Counted from the first letter of the stretch, positions 25,631 to 35,316 are shown. The stretch is 64,000 bases of DNA from Deltaproteobacteria bacterium (GCA_030272815.1 JAJSZT010000006.1:1-64000), one strand, 5' to 3'. Translations and numbers: made by a program. Notes: generated by a model not told the origin, from the letters alone.

Positions 25631-26665
25631 TTAGTATTCTTCATAAAAAAGTCCTTCACAGCTTGAAGGATCTTTTAAACGAGCCTCAATATCTACTCCA
25701 AAGAAATCCGCTGCCGGCTGGAATATTTCAGGATTATCAGCCTGAACCTTTCGTGCTGCTTCAATAACAATATCAAGACCATTTTTTGTTATTTTTCCCA
25801 AAGGCTTTCTGCATTCTCCGGAAGTAACGCCAAGAATAGCCATAAGGACTTTTATGCCCAGCGGATTCCTTGCCCTGAACACCACTTCTCCATAAGGCGT
25901 CACTTCCCTGGTTTTTACAGTAACTATTTTAAAGAGCGGTTCAAGTGCTGACAACAGTCTCCTGGCCTCGGCCTGGTTGCCCTGCTCAAGGAACTTAACC
26001 ATTTCAGAAACAGCTTTTGGGGCAATATTTGAAACAACGGAAATAACCCCGGCTGCTTTTATCTGCGGGTCAACCATTATATCATATGTCATTCCATCAT
26101 CACCGGATAGAATGGTAAAATTATTTCCGCAACAAGCTCTGGTATGTCTCATATTTTCTATATTTCCAGTTGCCTCTTTAACTGTATTAACATTTCCAAA
26201 CTCCTTGTTAAGGAGAGCTAAATCTTCAGGCAAAAGCTGTGTGCCTGTTCTGCCGGGAATTACATAAGGAATAATCTCAACATCCGGAAAAGCTCTGGCA
26301 ACTGGTCCAATATATTCTTTACGTATTTCAAGTGAGCTCGGGCCGTTATAATATGGATCTACCAGTAACACAGCATCAACGCCAACACTGGCAGCACGCT
26401 CAGTCGCTCCAAGGGTTTCATTGGTGTTGTTACTTCCAGTGCCTGCGATGCAAACACATTTACCTTTTGTTTTTTTTGCAATATTCTCTATAACTTTATT
26501 GTGTTCATCCCACGTTAAAGAAGGGCTTTCGCCTGTTGTCCCAACAGCCAGAATTCCCGTCATGCCGTTTTTTATCTGAAAATCCACAAGCTTATCGAGA
26601 TTTTCATAATCAACGGCAAAATCATTAAATGGCGTTATAAGTGCTGTGAAACATCCTGTTATCAT
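25631..26665 (-). CDS. dapA: 4-hydroxy-tetrahydrodipicolinate synthase (DapA)
   Basis: A 344-residue protein starting at the ATG at 26665, behind CAAGGGGGTATT. It condenses pyruvate with aspartate semialdehyde in lysine synthesis. Motifs visible are AVGTTGESPSLTWDEH, V-D-P-Y-Y-N-G-P-S, YVIPGRTGTQL around the catalytic Tyr and Arg, and V-K-E-A-T-G-N with the Schiff-base lysine. The loop reads YVIPGRTG where most enzymes have Y-N-V/I-P-G-R-T. The C-terminus is about 50 residues longer than E. coli DapA, a feature seen in some anaerobes. A family aldolase with another substrate is possible but less likely. Confidence 0.85.
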   Translation of the reverse strand: MITGCFTALITPFNDFAVDYENLDKLVDFQIKNGMTGILAVGTTGESPSLTWDEHNKVIENIAKKTKGKCVCIAGTGSNNTNETLGATERAASVGVDAVLLVDPYYNGPSSLEIRKEYIGPVARAFPDVEIIPYVIPGRTGTQLLPEDLALLNKEFGNVNTVKEATGNIENMRHTRACCGNNFTILSGDDGMTYDIMVDPQIKAAGVISVVSNIAPKAVSEMVKFLEQGNQAEARRLLSALEPLFKIVTVKTREVTPYGEVVFRARNPLGIKVLMAILGVTSGECRKPLGKITKNGLDIVIEAARKVQADNPEIFQPAADFFGVDIEARLKDPSSCEGLFYEEY

Positions 26666-26794
26666 AATACCCCCTTGTTGAAGAAAAATTTGCCCACTAA
26701 TTAGATACCTGAGTGTCCAAAGTTTTGCCATTATGCCGGTCCCGGATCGGGGTCCGGGATGACGGATCCAGCATCCAGCTTCATTATGCTGTTG

Positions 26795-26887
26795 GAATTA
26801 TTCTGGATTCCGGCTTTTGCCGGAATGACGTCACGAATGAATCAAAACCAAGAATATCAATGCGTTAAAAGAACTTTGGACTCTCAA
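26795..26887. repeat. 93-bp interspersed repeat with hairpin, copy 1
   Basis: It contains ATTCCGGC-TTTT-GCCGGAAT, a strong short hairpin, followed by TGACGTCACGAAT. A 93-bp copy is at 36583-36675. Just upstream (26735-26765) is another GC-rich palindrome-like stretch. Together with the solo MITE end at 27056 these fill the gap 26666-27182, which has no credible gene. Confidence 0.8.
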
Positions 26888-27055
26888 CTTAGATATAACA
26901 ATAGGAAATTATAATTATGTCAAGAAAAAAAAATTTATTTATTTTATTACCGTTTTATTTGAACAGCAATCAAAATGGTAAGTAACAAGGGGTGTTATTC
27001 TTCAAAATTAGAATTGCTGTTATTTGAACTGGATATTTGATATAGTGCATATCAA

Positions 27056-27079
27056 GGGCTCGGTAAAAAATAATTTGGC
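27056..27079. repeat. Solo terminal repeat of the 179-bp MITE family
   Basis: GGGCTCGGTAAAAAATAA followed by TTTGG matches the MITE end, with no partner end before the YcaO gene. It is about 100 bp upstream of that gene's start and may have brought or removed promoter elements. Confidence 0.6.
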
Positions 27080-27182
27080 CTTGAACTTTACATCCTTTAT
27101 ATCTTGTGTATTTAATGCTTGATGTGCTACAAACAGTCATAGCAAAATTTCCTTTTTATCCGGGTTAGGAGTAACAGTTTTA

Positions 27183-28496
27183 ATGGAATTTCAGAATTGC
27201 ATCAGAAACAAATATGGCAAGTGTGATCTTCCGTCCAACACGATTGGCAGAATAAAGGACGGGTTACGAAAATTGAATCTTGATGTTGAATACTCTGCCT
27301 TTAGCGTCTCGGACAACATCTATTGGGGACAGATATGGATTGATTCAATAAGGATAGTCTGTAATGGAAAAGGCATTACCCCGGAGCTTGCGGAGGCCAG
27401 TGCGTACGCAGAGCTGGCTGAACGTTTCAGCGCAGGAATGTTTTATCCGGTCTTTGAAGAACGGGTGAGGTTTAACATCCCGGCCCTTTACAATGAGGAA
27501 ACCGATAGATTCCTTAATTTTGAATGGATGGAGGGATATGCGCATGCCCACCAGGATGATTTGAAAGAAAACGTTCTAAAAATAGAAGACCTGTTGGCAA
27601 ACGAAAGTCATTTAACGGATAAGGACATTGAGCATATCAAAAACAGCCAGATGGCTAAACATTGGGTTGATGGTTTTTCAATAGTTCATGAAGAGACAGT
27701 AAAAATTCCAATCAATTTTGTCGCATATATTCACGCTTCTAACGGGATGGCGGCAGGCAATACCATCGAAGAGGCGATGATCCAGGCTTTATGTGAAATA
27801 TTTGAACGTCATGTCCAAATAGAAATAATTAAACCTGAAAAAACTGTTCCATCAATTGATTTGGATTCTGTGGACAATGCCGTCATAAAGGATATGATTA
27901 AATTCTATCAGGGAAAGAATGTTGATGTAATGATTAAGGATTTTTCTCTTGATGGACTGTTGCCCTGCATAGGCGTCCTGTTCATCAACCACAATTTGCC
28001 TCCTGATCGTATGGAACATAGAATACTGATACCAGGCGCATCTTTCAATCCGGACGAAGGTCTAACAAGGTGTTTTACGGAAAGCATGCAAGGCCGTGAA
28101 ACTCTATTAGCTCCACGTCCACAGTTGGATAAACCGCTTGTCCATCGATCTCGTGTTAACAATTATTACCTGTTAATGAAATGTGGTATTTCTCCAAAAG
28201 ATATCTCATTTCTTGAGCAAGGAAAAGTTGGCACTTACAGGAACGGTAAAATCAAGGATATTTTTGGCGAGATTGAGGAAATCAAGAGAATATGTAAACT
28301 GTTAAATACTGATTGTATAATACTCGACCACACCCATCCTGTATTGGACTTTCCAGTAATAAGAGTAATTATTCCACGGATTTCTGACTTTTTACCTTTC
28401 TTGAGTCAAGATATTCTTGTATCTGAAGCGACAAGACCGTCCGCTACATGGCGTGGATCAAGATTCAGGAAAATAATGCAGAGTTTTTTTGTATAG
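27183..28496 (+). CDS. YcaO-domain protein
   Basis: A 437-residue protein. It has the two conserved ATP-binding stretches of the YcaO fold: EASAYAELAERFSAG near residue 68 and SNGMAAGNTIEEAMIQALCE with the following IFERH near residue 188. The YcaO family uses ATP to activate peptide backbone amides. In peptide natural products this gives azoles or thioamides, and in methanogens a thioamide in methyl-CoM reductase. No proline-rich C-terminus typical of cyclodehydratases is present and no precursor peptide or TfuA gene is adjacent. The next gene is a TPR protein; E. coli YcaO carries TPRs on the same chain. Its target is unknown. Confidence 0.85.
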   Translation: MEFQNCIRNKYGKCDLPSNTIGRIKDGLRKLNLDVEYSAFSVSDNIYWGQIWIDSIRIVCNGKGITPELAEASAYAELAERFSAGMFYPVFEERVRFNIPALYNEETDRFLNFEWMEGYAHAHQDDLKENVLKIEDLLANESHLTDKDIEHIKNSQMAKHWVDGFSIVHEETVKIPINFVAYIHASNGMAAGNTIEEAMIQALCEIFERHVQIEIIKPEKTVPSIDLDSVDNAVIKDMIKFYQGKNVDVMIKDFSLDGLLPCIGVLFINHNLPPDRMEHRILIPGASFNPDEGLTRCFTESMQGRETLLAPRPQLDKPLVHRSRVNNYYLLMKCGISPKDISFLEQGKVGTYRNGKIKDIFGEIEEIKRICKLLNTDCIILDHTHPVLDFPVIRVIIPRISDFLPFLSQDILVSEATRPSATWRGSRFRKIMQSFFV

Positions 28497-28640
28497 CAGC
28501 CGTTGGCATTTGAAAGATGAGCTTGACTTCAATCTGTTTTTGTTTGACAATAACCCAAAAAATATCCCAATGATTCGATAACTCGTTTATGTAAATAATT
28601 CTATTTTTAATAAAATGAAAATTTGTTAAAGGAATATATC

Positions 28641-29261
28641 ATGCCAAAAGCAAAAAATGTCGAAGAATATCTTGCTATGCAAAGGGCCGGCATAGCTTCA
28701 AATCCGGATTGCGGAACATCTCACTATAACCTTGCAGTAGGCCTGATGGGTCAGAAAAAATACAATGAAGCTGAGAGAGAACTTCATGCTGCGATAGATT
28801 GCAGCCCAAGCCTCGCCGAAGCTTATGTACAACTTGGAGGGATCTGCCTGCAGCGTGGTGACCTGGACGGCTGCCTTGAATACAACAAACAGGCAACAAA
28901 GGCAAGGGCCGGCTTTTTCGAGGGTTATGGTAATATGGGATTTGTTCATCTTCAAAGGGGAGAGGCGGAAGAAGCTATCGCAGCCCTTAAAAAAGCTCTC
29001 ACTTTTAATTCCAGGTTTATTCAGGCCCATTCTACATTGGCCAGCGCTTATTTAATGTCAGGCTTAATTGATGAAAGCATAGAAGCCAATTTAAAAGTAA
29101 TTGAACTTGATCCAAATTTTGCAATTGCTTACAACAATTTGGCAATAGCGTATTTAGAAAAAGGTAAATATGATAAAGCCGTTGAAAATTGCGATAAAGC
29201 AACCAAATTCGGCTATGAGGTAGATCCTGAAATTCTAAAAGAAATTGAAGAGCACAGATAA
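28641..29261 (+). CDS. TPR-repeat protein between the YcaO and dsr genes
   Basis: A 206-residue protein starting at the ATG at 28641 (TTAAAGGAATATATC precedes it). It consists almost wholly of five tetratricopeptide repeats, for example NPDCGTSHYNLAVGLMGQKK, SLAEAYVQLGGICLQRGDL, GEAEEAIAALKKAL and PNFAIAYNNLAIAYLEKGKY. There is no signal peptide, so it is cytoplasmic and likely a protein-interaction module. It follows the YcaO gene by 144 bp on the same strand and ends in a hairpin at 29293. A role as the TPR half of a split YcaO-TPR pair is an inference. Confidence 0.83.
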   Translation: MPKAKNVEEYLAMQRAGIASNPDCGTSHYNLAVGLMGQKKYNEAERELHAAIDCSPSLAEAYVQLGGICLQRGDLDGCLEYNKQATKARAGFFEGYGNMGFVHLQRGEAEEAIAALKKALTFNSRFIQAHSTLASAYLMSGLIDESIEANLKVIELDPNFAIAYNNLAIAYLEKGKYDKAVENCDKATKFGYEVDPEILKEIEEHR

Positions 29262-29292
29262 ATGTCATTAACTTAAGGTGTAACTCAAAACC

Positions 29293-29321
29293 GTGCCTGA
29301 ACAAGGTTTTCGTTCAGGCAC
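29293..29321 (+). terminator. Hairpin after the TPR gene
   Basis: GTGCCTGAAC and GTTCAGGCAC form a 10-bp perfect stem around a 9-nt loop about 30 bp after the TPR stop. The T-rich tail is weak (TAATTAAG), so it may be an incomplete terminator. Confidence 0.55.
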
Positions 29322-29396
29322 TAATTAAGCGGCCCACATTCAATATCAGAATATGAATTATTGGGCCGCAATTTTTTTGACCTAAATAAAACAACG

Positions 29397-30602
29397 ATGC
29401 CCCCTAAAACTCAATTCAAGTACTATCTTCAAAACACACAAAACTCTTTAGATAAAAAAAACGATATCTGGTCTTTACCACTTCCCATGAGCAGGAAAAA
29501 GTCACAGAAGGTTGACGGGATCTCTTTAAATTACGGAGAATATTTTTATGCTGTCCGCTCTTTTCTGGGAAAAAATAAATTTAAAATTATTATCTCTGCA
29601 ATCTCTCAACGCTTAAATCAAGATATAAAACCCGATGAAATAGAAGAAATCCGTATATATTTGGAAAAACATGGAGAATTTTACCATCCCGCAAGGATTG
29701 AAACCTTTATTAATGGATCATGTTACCTTTTTGTATTAAACGTTGCGATATCAAGTACAGGTAAAAATTATATAAAAAGGGAGTTCGAAATTCTAAATAA
29801 ACTGAATAATGAGTTTTCGTTTTCATTTATTCCAAAAGTTTATAGCCAGGATAAAATATTTATAAAAAATAAAGGCATTGAAATCAGCATGTTTTTGGGG
29901 GAATGGTTCGAAGGTTTTAACGAATTTCATATTTCCCAAAACAATAATAAATATAAACAAGCTAAAAGCGATTCAAGTATAAAAATAGTTGTATGGGATC
30001 ATGAAAAAGGCGACCTTTTTCTTTCTGCTGATGAAACATTGGAACTATACAGCCAGGTAGCCATGATTTTGACCTGCTATTATAATGTTGAGACTTTTGA
30101 GCAAATATTTCCATGGCACCATGCTGCAGGAGATTTTGTCATAAAACTTCAAAAAAACAATATGGAAATGAAGCTCATTACAGTCAGGCAATATGCGCCA
30201 ATGCTTGAAAATAAAAACGAAATCACAAAAAATAACACAGACAGTGACATCTATTTAATGTTTGAAGCCATGCTTATCTTTTTTCTTAATCTTTCCATAA
30301 GAAACCGCCTTGACAGGCTTGATGGCGTTGGAGAAATAGTCTGGTCTGATAATATTGCCGTTGAGGGAACCCTAAAAGGTTTTTTAAAGGGTTTGTCCAA
30401 AAATTCTTCCAATAATTTAATCCCTGATACTCTTGCAGCTAATTTTATAAATTATATTTCATGCTTTTCAAAAACAGATTTGCTGGAACTATGTAATTCC
30501 ATAATTAATACATATAGTCCAATGGCTCCGGAACTATCTGTAATAAGACAAAATTTAAAAAATCATGTTGATCTACTTTATAATTCAATAAAAAACTTAT
30601 AA
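29397..30602 (+). CDS. Unassigned protein upstream of dsr (possibly kinase-like fold)
   Basis: A 401-residue protein starting at the ATG at 29397; the ORF extends to a TTG at 29361. It is Lys/Asn/Ile-rich like its surroundings. The mid-region resembles a protein-kinase/phosphotransferase core without clear catalytic proof. R-E-F-E-I-L-N-K-L recalls the alpha-C helix, ISMFLGEWFEGFNEFH the hinge, and IFPWHHAAGDFVIK a catalytic-loop-like His/Asp segment. A helical C-terminal half follows. There is no glycine-rich loop I could recognise. It is followed by the 471-bp dsr leader region. The function is unknown; the kinase suggestion is weak. Confidence 0.55.
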   Translation: MPPKTQFKYYLQNTQNSLDKKNDIWSLPLPMSRKKSQKVDGISLNYGEYFYAVRSFLGKNKFKIIISAISQRLNQDIKPDEIEEIRIYLEKHGEFYHPARIETFINGSCYLFVLNVAISSTGKNYIKREFEILNKLNNEFSFSFIPKVYSQDKIFIKNKGIEISMFLGEWFEGFNEFHISQNNNKYKQAKSDSSIKIVVWDHEKGDLFLSADETLELYSQVAMILTCYYNVETFEQIFPWHHAAGDFVIKLQKNNMEMKLITVRQYAPMLENKNEITKNNTDSDIYLMFEAMLIFFLNLSIRNRLDRLDGVGEIVWSDNIAVEGTLKGFLKGLSKNSSNNLIPDTLAANFINYISCFSKTDLLELCNSIINTYSPMAPELSVIRQNLKNHVDLLYNSIKNL

Positions 30603-30835
30603 AATAACCCGCCATTTAATTCATCCTTTATCCTCTTGAGATTACTATATTTTTATTAAAAAAACGGCTTAAATTCCGTATGTAAATGATTTTTTTATTT
30701 AAAAATTATTTGCATACAATTACACAACATAAAGATGTTATAAAAATTTAAAGCTCAATATAAAGTGTAAAAAGCCTGCAACATATTTTTCTAACTATAT
30801 AAATTATCCGACATAGACCTTATATTCCTTTTTTG

Positions 30836-30864
30836 TTGACAAAGCACAAGATCGGTTATATATC
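30836..30864 (+). promoter_or_regulatory. Candidate sigma-70 promoter for the dsr operon
   Basis: TTGACA and TATATC are separated by exactly 17 bp, about 210 bp upstream of dsrA. An imperfect inverted repeat GGTTAT / ATAACC (30880-30902) follows. The rest of 30603-31073 is AT-rich non-coding DNA apart from the short frame at 30998. Confidence 0.45.
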
Positions 30865-30997
30865 GATAAACTTAAATGGGGTTATCTATATATAATATAA
30901 CCTTAAAAAAATCAATGAAATCAATGAAATATCAATCAAATCTATGGTATCGAGTGTTCGAGTGTCAAATTGAAAAGCAAATTGAGAGGAGGTGACC

Positions 30998-31054
30998 TTG
31001 ATAGTCCCTGTATGGGAAAGTGATTATTATATAGTCAGAATGGTTAATTATTAA
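30998..31054 (+). CDS. Possible 18-codon leader peptide before dsrA
   Basis: A TTG at 30998 is preceded by GAGGAGGTGACC, a near-perfect anti-16S match, with 5 bp spacing. The frame encodes 18 residues (after the start, I-V-P-V-W-E-S-D-Y-Y-I-V-R-M-V-N-Y) and ends at 31052-31054, 19 bp before the dsrA ATG. The strong ribosome site would be wasted otherwise, as dsrA has its own (TGGAGGTAAGACT). Whether it is translated is unknown. Confidence 0.3.
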   Translation: MIVPVWESDYYIVRMVNY

Positions 31055-31073
31055 TAATAATGGAGGTAAGACT

Positions 31074-32390
31074 ATGGCAAGACACGAAACTCCTATGATT
31101 GACCAGCTAGAGTCTGGTCCGTGGCCAAGCTTTGTATCCGATTTAAAGCAGGAGGCCGAATCAAGGGCAAAAAATGAAAATGGTATAGACTACCAGACAC
31201 CCCAGGATGTCTGTGACGATCTTCTGGGAGTGCTTGAGCTTTCATACAAACATGGAAGAACTCACTGGAAACACGGCGGAATAGTCGGTGTATTTGGCTA
31301 CGGCGGTGGCGTTATCGGAAGATACTGTGACCAGCCGGAGATGTTCCCTGGCGTTGCTGCTTTCCATACTATGCGCGTAAACCAGCCTTCAGGCAAATAC
31401 TACACAACAAAATTCCTGAAAGATCTTATGGATATCTGGGAACTGCGCGGAAGCGGTTTGACCAACTTTCATGGCGCTACCGGTGATATCGTTCTTCTCG
31501 GTACAACAACACCCCAGTTGGAAGAAGTCTTCTATGATTTAACCCACAAGATGGATACAGATCTTGGCGGTTCCGGTTCAAATCTGCGAACTCCTTCCTG
31601 CTGTCTTGGAACTTCACGCTGTGAATTTGCCTGCTTTGATACACAGGCGATCTGTCATTACATGACCAATGAATATCAGGATGAGCTTCATCGTCCTGCT
31701 TTTCCCTATAAGTTTAAATTCAAATTTGACGGATGCTCCAACTGCTGTGTTGCATCTATTGCGCGTTCAGACTTGTCCTTTATCGGCACATGGCGCGATG
31801 ATATACGTATTGACCAGGAAACGGTAAAGGCATATGTCGGCGGTGAAATTCCTCCAAACGCAGGAGCCCATTCCGGACGCGACTGGGGTCCGTTTGATAT
31901 TCAGAAAGAAGTTATCAATATTTGTCCAACAAACTGCATGCGATATGAAAATGGAAAACTTGAGATTAATACCAAAGAATGCACCAGATGTATGCACTGT
32001 ATTAACGTAATGCCCAGAGCCCTCAGGATAGGCAATGACAGGGGCGCAACGATATGTGCCGGCGCCAAAGCCCCGATTCTCGATGGTGCACAGATGGGTA
32101 CTATGCTTGTTCCTTTTATCAAGATTGAAGAACCTTACGATGAAATCAAAGAGAATATAATTGAACCAATCTGGGAATGGTGGATGGAAGAAGGCAAGAA
32201 CCGCGAGCGTCTTGGCGAATTAATCAGGCGTCAAAGTTTCCAGAAGCTGCTTGAAGTAACAGGCATTAAAGCAATGGCGCAGCATGTTCAAGAGCCTCGT
32301 TCTAACCCGTATGTATTCTGGAAAGAAGATGAAGTTCCAGGTGGATGGACACGAGATATCAATGAATTTAGAAAATATCACCAGAGATAG
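31074..32390 (+). CDS. dsrA: Dissimilatory sulfite reductase, alpha subunit
   Basis: A 438-residue protein, normal for DsrA. With DsrB it reduces sulfite in the cytoplasm, carrying siroheme and [4Fe-4S] clusters. Visible are [20 protein letters not shown] early on, the siroheme/cluster Cys set in [16 protein letters not shown] and [16 protein letters not shown], and an inserted ferredoxin domain with [14 protein letters not shown] and [18 protein letters not shown]. The start follows TGGAGGTAAGACT. It is followed 17 bp later by dsrB, and dsrD and dsrN follow in the same direction. Confidence 0.98.
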   Translation: MARHETPMIDQLESGPWPSFVSDLKQEAESRAKNENGIDYQTPQDVCDDLLGVLELSYKHGRTHWKHGGIVGVFGYGGGVIGRYCDQPEMFPGVAAFHTMRVNQPSGKYYTTKFLKDLMDIWELRGSGLTNFHGATGDIVLLGTTTPQLEEVFYDLTHKMDTDLGGSGSNLRTPSCCLGTSRCEFACFDTQAICHYMTNEYQDELHRPAFPYKFKFKFDGCSNCCVASIARSDLSFIGTWRDDIRIDQETVKAYVGGEIPPNAGAHSGRDWGPFDIQKEVINICPTNCMRYENGKLEINTKECTRCMHCINVMPRALRIGNDRGATICAGAKAPILDGAQMGTMLVPFIKIEEPYDEIKENIIEPIWEWWMEEGKNRERLGELIRRQSFQKLLEVTGIKAMAQHVQEPRSNPYVFWKEDEVPGGWTRDINEFRKYHQR

Positions 32391-32407
32391 GGGGGGAGGA
32401 GAATACC

Positions 32408-33553
32408 ATGGCATTTATATCTTCAGGCTATAATCCTAAAAAACCGATGGAAAACAGAATAACCGACATCGGTCCACAAAAGTTTGATCAATTTTACCCT
32501 CCGGTTATTAAGGCAAATAAGGGTAAATGGCTGTATCATGAAATATTGGAACCAGGCATTCTGGTGCATGTTTCAGAAACAGGTGACGAAGTTTATACAA
32601 TAAGAGTAGGTGGTTGTCGTTTTATGAGCGTAACACATGTCCGTGAAATGTGTGAAATAGCTGATAAACACTGCGAAGGACACCTCAGGTTCACCACCAG
32701 AAATAACATTGAATTCATGGTGGACAGCAAAGAAAAAGTTGAGCCTTTAAAACAAGATCTTGCCAGCAGAAAATTTAACGGTGGAAGTCAAAAGTTCCCT
32801 ATTGGAGGTACCGGCGCCGGCATTACCAACATCGTGCATACCCAGGGATGGATTCACTGCCATACACCGGCAACTGATGCATCGGGCACAGTAAAAGCAA
32901 CTATGGATGTTCTTTTTGACCAGTTTACAGACATGAAGCTGCCTGCTAAGGTGCGCGTTTCCATGGCATGTTGCCTTAACATGTGCGGTGCTGTTCACTG
33001 CTCAGATATCGCGATTCTCGGCTATCACCGCAAACCGCCAATGATTGACACTGAATATATCGATAAAATGTGCGAACTTCCTCTGGCTGTAGCTGCATGT
33101 CCAACCGCAGCAATCAAGCCGGCTAAAGTTGAGTTTGAAGGAAAAGAGCTAAAAAGTGTTTCAGTTAACCCGGAAAGATGTATGTACTGCGGAAACTGCT
33201 ACACAATGTGTCCATCAATGCCTCTTGCAGACACAGAAGGCGACGGAATCGTTCTCATGGCAGGCGGCAAGATTTCCAACAGGATCTCCATGCCGAAGTT
33301 CTCAAAGGTTGTTGTGGCATTTATTCCAAATGAACAGCCTCGCTGGCCGACCTTGACCACTACAATCAAAAGAATGGTCGATGCTTATTCAAATGATGCC
33401 AATAAGTACGAGCGTATGGGCGACTGGGCAGAAAGAATTGGCTGGGAAAGATTCTTTGATAAATGTGAGCTTGAATTCACACATCATCTCATTGATGATT
33501 TCCGTGATGCTGCATATTATACATGGCGTCAGTCAACTCAATTCAAGTTCTAG
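32408..33553 (+). CDS. dsrB: Dissimilatory sulfite reductase, beta subunit
   Basis: A 381-residue protein, the usual DsrB length. It carries the catalytically active siroheme. Landmarks are [38 protein letters not shown], the siroheme-cluster Cys pairs in [20 protein letters not shown] and [12 protein letters not shown], and the ferredoxin block [20 protein letters not shown]. The ribosome site GGGGGGAGGAGAATACC is strong. The stop is followed by a perfect hairpin before dsrD. Confidence 0.98.
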   Translation: MAFISSGYNPKKPMENRITDIGPQKFDQFYPPVIKANKGKWLYHEILEPGILVHVSETGDEVYTIRVGGCRFMSVTHVREMCEIADKHCEGHLRFTTRNNIEFMVDSKEKVEPLKQDLASRKFNGGSQKFPIGGTGAGITNIVHTQGWIHCHTPATDASGTVKATMDVLFDQFTDMKLPAKVRVSMACCLNMCGAVHCSDIAILGYHRKPPMIDTEYIDKMCELPLAVAACPTAAIKPAKVEFEGKELKSVSVNPERCMYCGNCYTMCPSMPLADTEGDGIVLMAGGKISNRISMPKFSKVVVAFIPNEQPRWPTLTTTIKRMVDAYSNDANKYERMGDWAERIGWERFFDKCELEFTHHLIDDFRDAAYYTWRQSTQFKF

Positions 33554-33573
33554 CAGTTAAATTAACTAATTAA

Positions 33574-33602
33574 CCGGAGGCAAACGTCAGGTTTGCCTCC
33601 GG
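33574..33602 (+). promoter_or_regulatory. Perfect 12-bp hairpin between dsrB and dsrD
   Basis: CCGGAGGCAAAC and GTTTGCCTCCGG form a perfect stem around a 5-nt loop, 20 bp after the dsrB stop and 22 bp before dsrD. No T-run follows, so it is more likely an mRNA stabiliser or processing site that sets DsrAB above DsrD than a full terminator. Confidence 0.75.
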
Positions 33603-33624
33603 CATAAAATTATGAGGCATAATA

Positions 33625-33876
33625 ATGGCTGGTCTAACAATAGATGAACAAGCAGCAAGAGATACTATTGTAGAAAATCTTAAGAAAAAAAAGGGTAAAT
33701 CAAAATTTTATCTTAAAGATTTCTATAAAATGTTTCCCGACGAAAAAGTCAGAGCTGTTAAGAATCTTGTAAACAAAATGGTTGGGGAAGAAATTCTTGA
33801 ATACTGGTCCAGCGGAAGCACGACTTTAATCGGGCTCAAAGGTGCTGGAAAACAGGCTGCCACCGAAGAAGATTAA
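33625..33876 (+). CDS. dsrD: DsrD, winged-helix activator of DsrAB
   Basis: An 83-residue winged-helix protein, slightly longer than the typical 78. The sequence reads EQAARDTIVENLKKKKGKSK, FYLKDFYKMFPDEK, KNLVNKMVGEEILEYWSSGS and TTLIGLKGAGKQ. DsrD is found in sulfate reducers with reductive-type DsrAB and has been shown to stimulate sulfite reduction by that enzyme. Its presence supports a reductive rather than sulfur-oxidising metabolism. It is followed 15 bp later by dsrN. Confidence 0.96.
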   Translation: MAGLTIDEQAARDTIVENLKKKKGKSKFYLKDFYKMFPDEKVRAVKNLVNKMVGEEILEYWSSGSTTLIGLKGAGKQAATEED

Positions 33877-33891
33877 TAAGATTATAATTTA

Positions 33892-35316
33892 ATGCAACAG
33901 GACGGTAAAGCTTTCCCCGGAATTGTTATTGCAGCTCTGCGAGGTGGAGCAGGGAAAACAATACTGTCAATAGGCATAATTGCTGCATTAAAATCCTTTA
34001 AAAAAAATGTTGCTCCCTTTAAAAAAGGTCCGGATTATATAGATGCCGGCTGGCTTGCTATGGCGGCTGGCCGGCCGTGCTATAATCTTGACAACTTCCT
34101 CATAGAAGAAAAGCAAATCCTCAATTCATTTTATACCCATACATTAAAAAGCGATATTGCAGTAATCGAAGGTAATCGTGGTCTTTACGATGGGCTAGAT
34201 ACAGAGGGAAGTACAAGTACTGCTGAGCTTGCAAAACTTCTCAATCTTCCTGTAATTCTGTGTTTAGATTGCACAAAAAGCACACGAACCATGGCGGCAG
34301 TTGTATTGGGATGCATCAAATTCGATCCGACTGTAAAAATCAAAGGCATTATATTAAACCGTGTTGCCGGATCAAGGCATGAAAATATTGTTCGCAAAAG
34401 TATTGAAAGTTACTGCGGAATACCTGTTCTGGGCGCTGTTCCCAAACTTGGCAAGCAAAATTTTCCTGAAAGACATATGGGGCTTATCCCAACACCTGAA
34501 CATGAATGGGCAAATGATTCAATAAATGCTGCCCTTAACATGGCTAAAAGCTATATAGACCTCGACTCTTTGATCGAAATTGCCCATGATATATCCCGCA
34601 AGGAGCCGGAAGAAAGCATTTCCAGACCTGAAATAATTATTAAAAAAATAGAGAAACAAAAAAAAAGCAGTTCAGCTCCTAAGATAGGCATAATTAAAGA
34701 TTCAGCTTTTCAGTTTTACTATCCTGAAAATATTGATGCACTTGTTGCAGCAGGTGCAGACACAGTATTTATAAGCCCGCTTAAAACAAATAAAATACCA
34801 TCTGTAGATGCTCTTTACATTGGCGGCGGGTTTCCTGAAACCCATGCTAAAAAATTATCAGAAAATGAGCAATTCAGAAATGAGTTAAAAGCACTTGCTG
34901 AAAACGGCCTGCCAATATACGCAGAATGCGGTGGTTTGATGTATTTGGGAGAAGAACTTGTTCTAAATAATAAATCATATCAAATGGCAGGAGTTCTGCC
35001 TGTTGTATTCGGTCTTTCCAAAAAACCAAAAGGGCATGGCTATACAATCATTTCAGTTGAAAAAGAAAACAAATATTTCAAGAAGGGAAGCGAAATAAGG
35101 GGGCATGAGTTTCACTATTCATATGTTCTTGAATGGAATGGAAAAGATGAGGATCTGATTTTCAACATGAAAAGGGGAAATGGTTTTATAAATAAAAAGG
35201 ACGGAGTATGTTATAAAAATGTGCTCGCCACATACACCCATATTCATGCCCTTGGCACCCCCTCCTGGGCAAAGGCTATGGTCAGCAACGCGATTTCCTA
35301 CAAAAAAACACAATAA
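33892..35316 (+). CDS. dsrN: DsrN, siroheme amidase (CobB/CbiA-type glutamine amidotransferase)
   Basis: A 474-residue protein. The N-terminal half is a CbiA/CobB-like ATPase with the P-loop AALRGGAGKTILSIGI and PFKKGPDYIDAGWLAMAAGR. The C-terminal half is a class I glutamine amidotransferase with Y-I-G-G-G-F-P-E-T, the catalytic Cys in YAECGGLMYLGEEL and GHEFHYSYV near the end. In dsr clusters this gene is DsrN and amidates siroheme for DsrAB. The position directly after dsrABD supports that over a cobyrinate synthase. The P-loop begins at residue 20, usual for this group. Confidence 0.92.
   Translation: MQQDGKAFPGIVIAALRGGAGKTILSIGIIAALKSFKKNVAPFKKGPDYIDAGWLAMAAGRPCYNLDNFLIEEKQILNSFYTHTLKSDIAVIEGNRGLYDGLDTEGSTSTAELAKLLNLPVILCLDCTKSTRTMAAVVLGCIKFDPTVKIKGIILNRVAGSRHENIVRKSIESYCGIPVLGAVPKLGKQNFPERHMGLIPTPEHEWANDSINAALNMAKSYIDLDSLIEIAHDISRKEPEESISRPEIIIKKIEKQKKSSSAPKIGIIKDSAFQFYYPENIDALVAAGADTVFISPLKTNKIPSVDALYIGGGFPETHAKKLSENEQFRNELKALAENGLPIYAECGGLMYLGEELVLNNKSYQMAGVLPVVFGLSKKPKGHGYTIISVEKENKYFKKGSEIRGHEFHYSYVLEWNGKDEDLIFNMKRGNGFINKKDGVCYKNVLATYTHIHALGTPSWAKAMVSNAISYKKTQ

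Noticed and set aside
26917-26985. A 22-codon frame upstream of the YcaO gene as a possible precursor peptide
   Set aside because: It has no ribosome site, no Cys/Ser/Thr-rich core, and is poly-A-derived low-complexity sequence.
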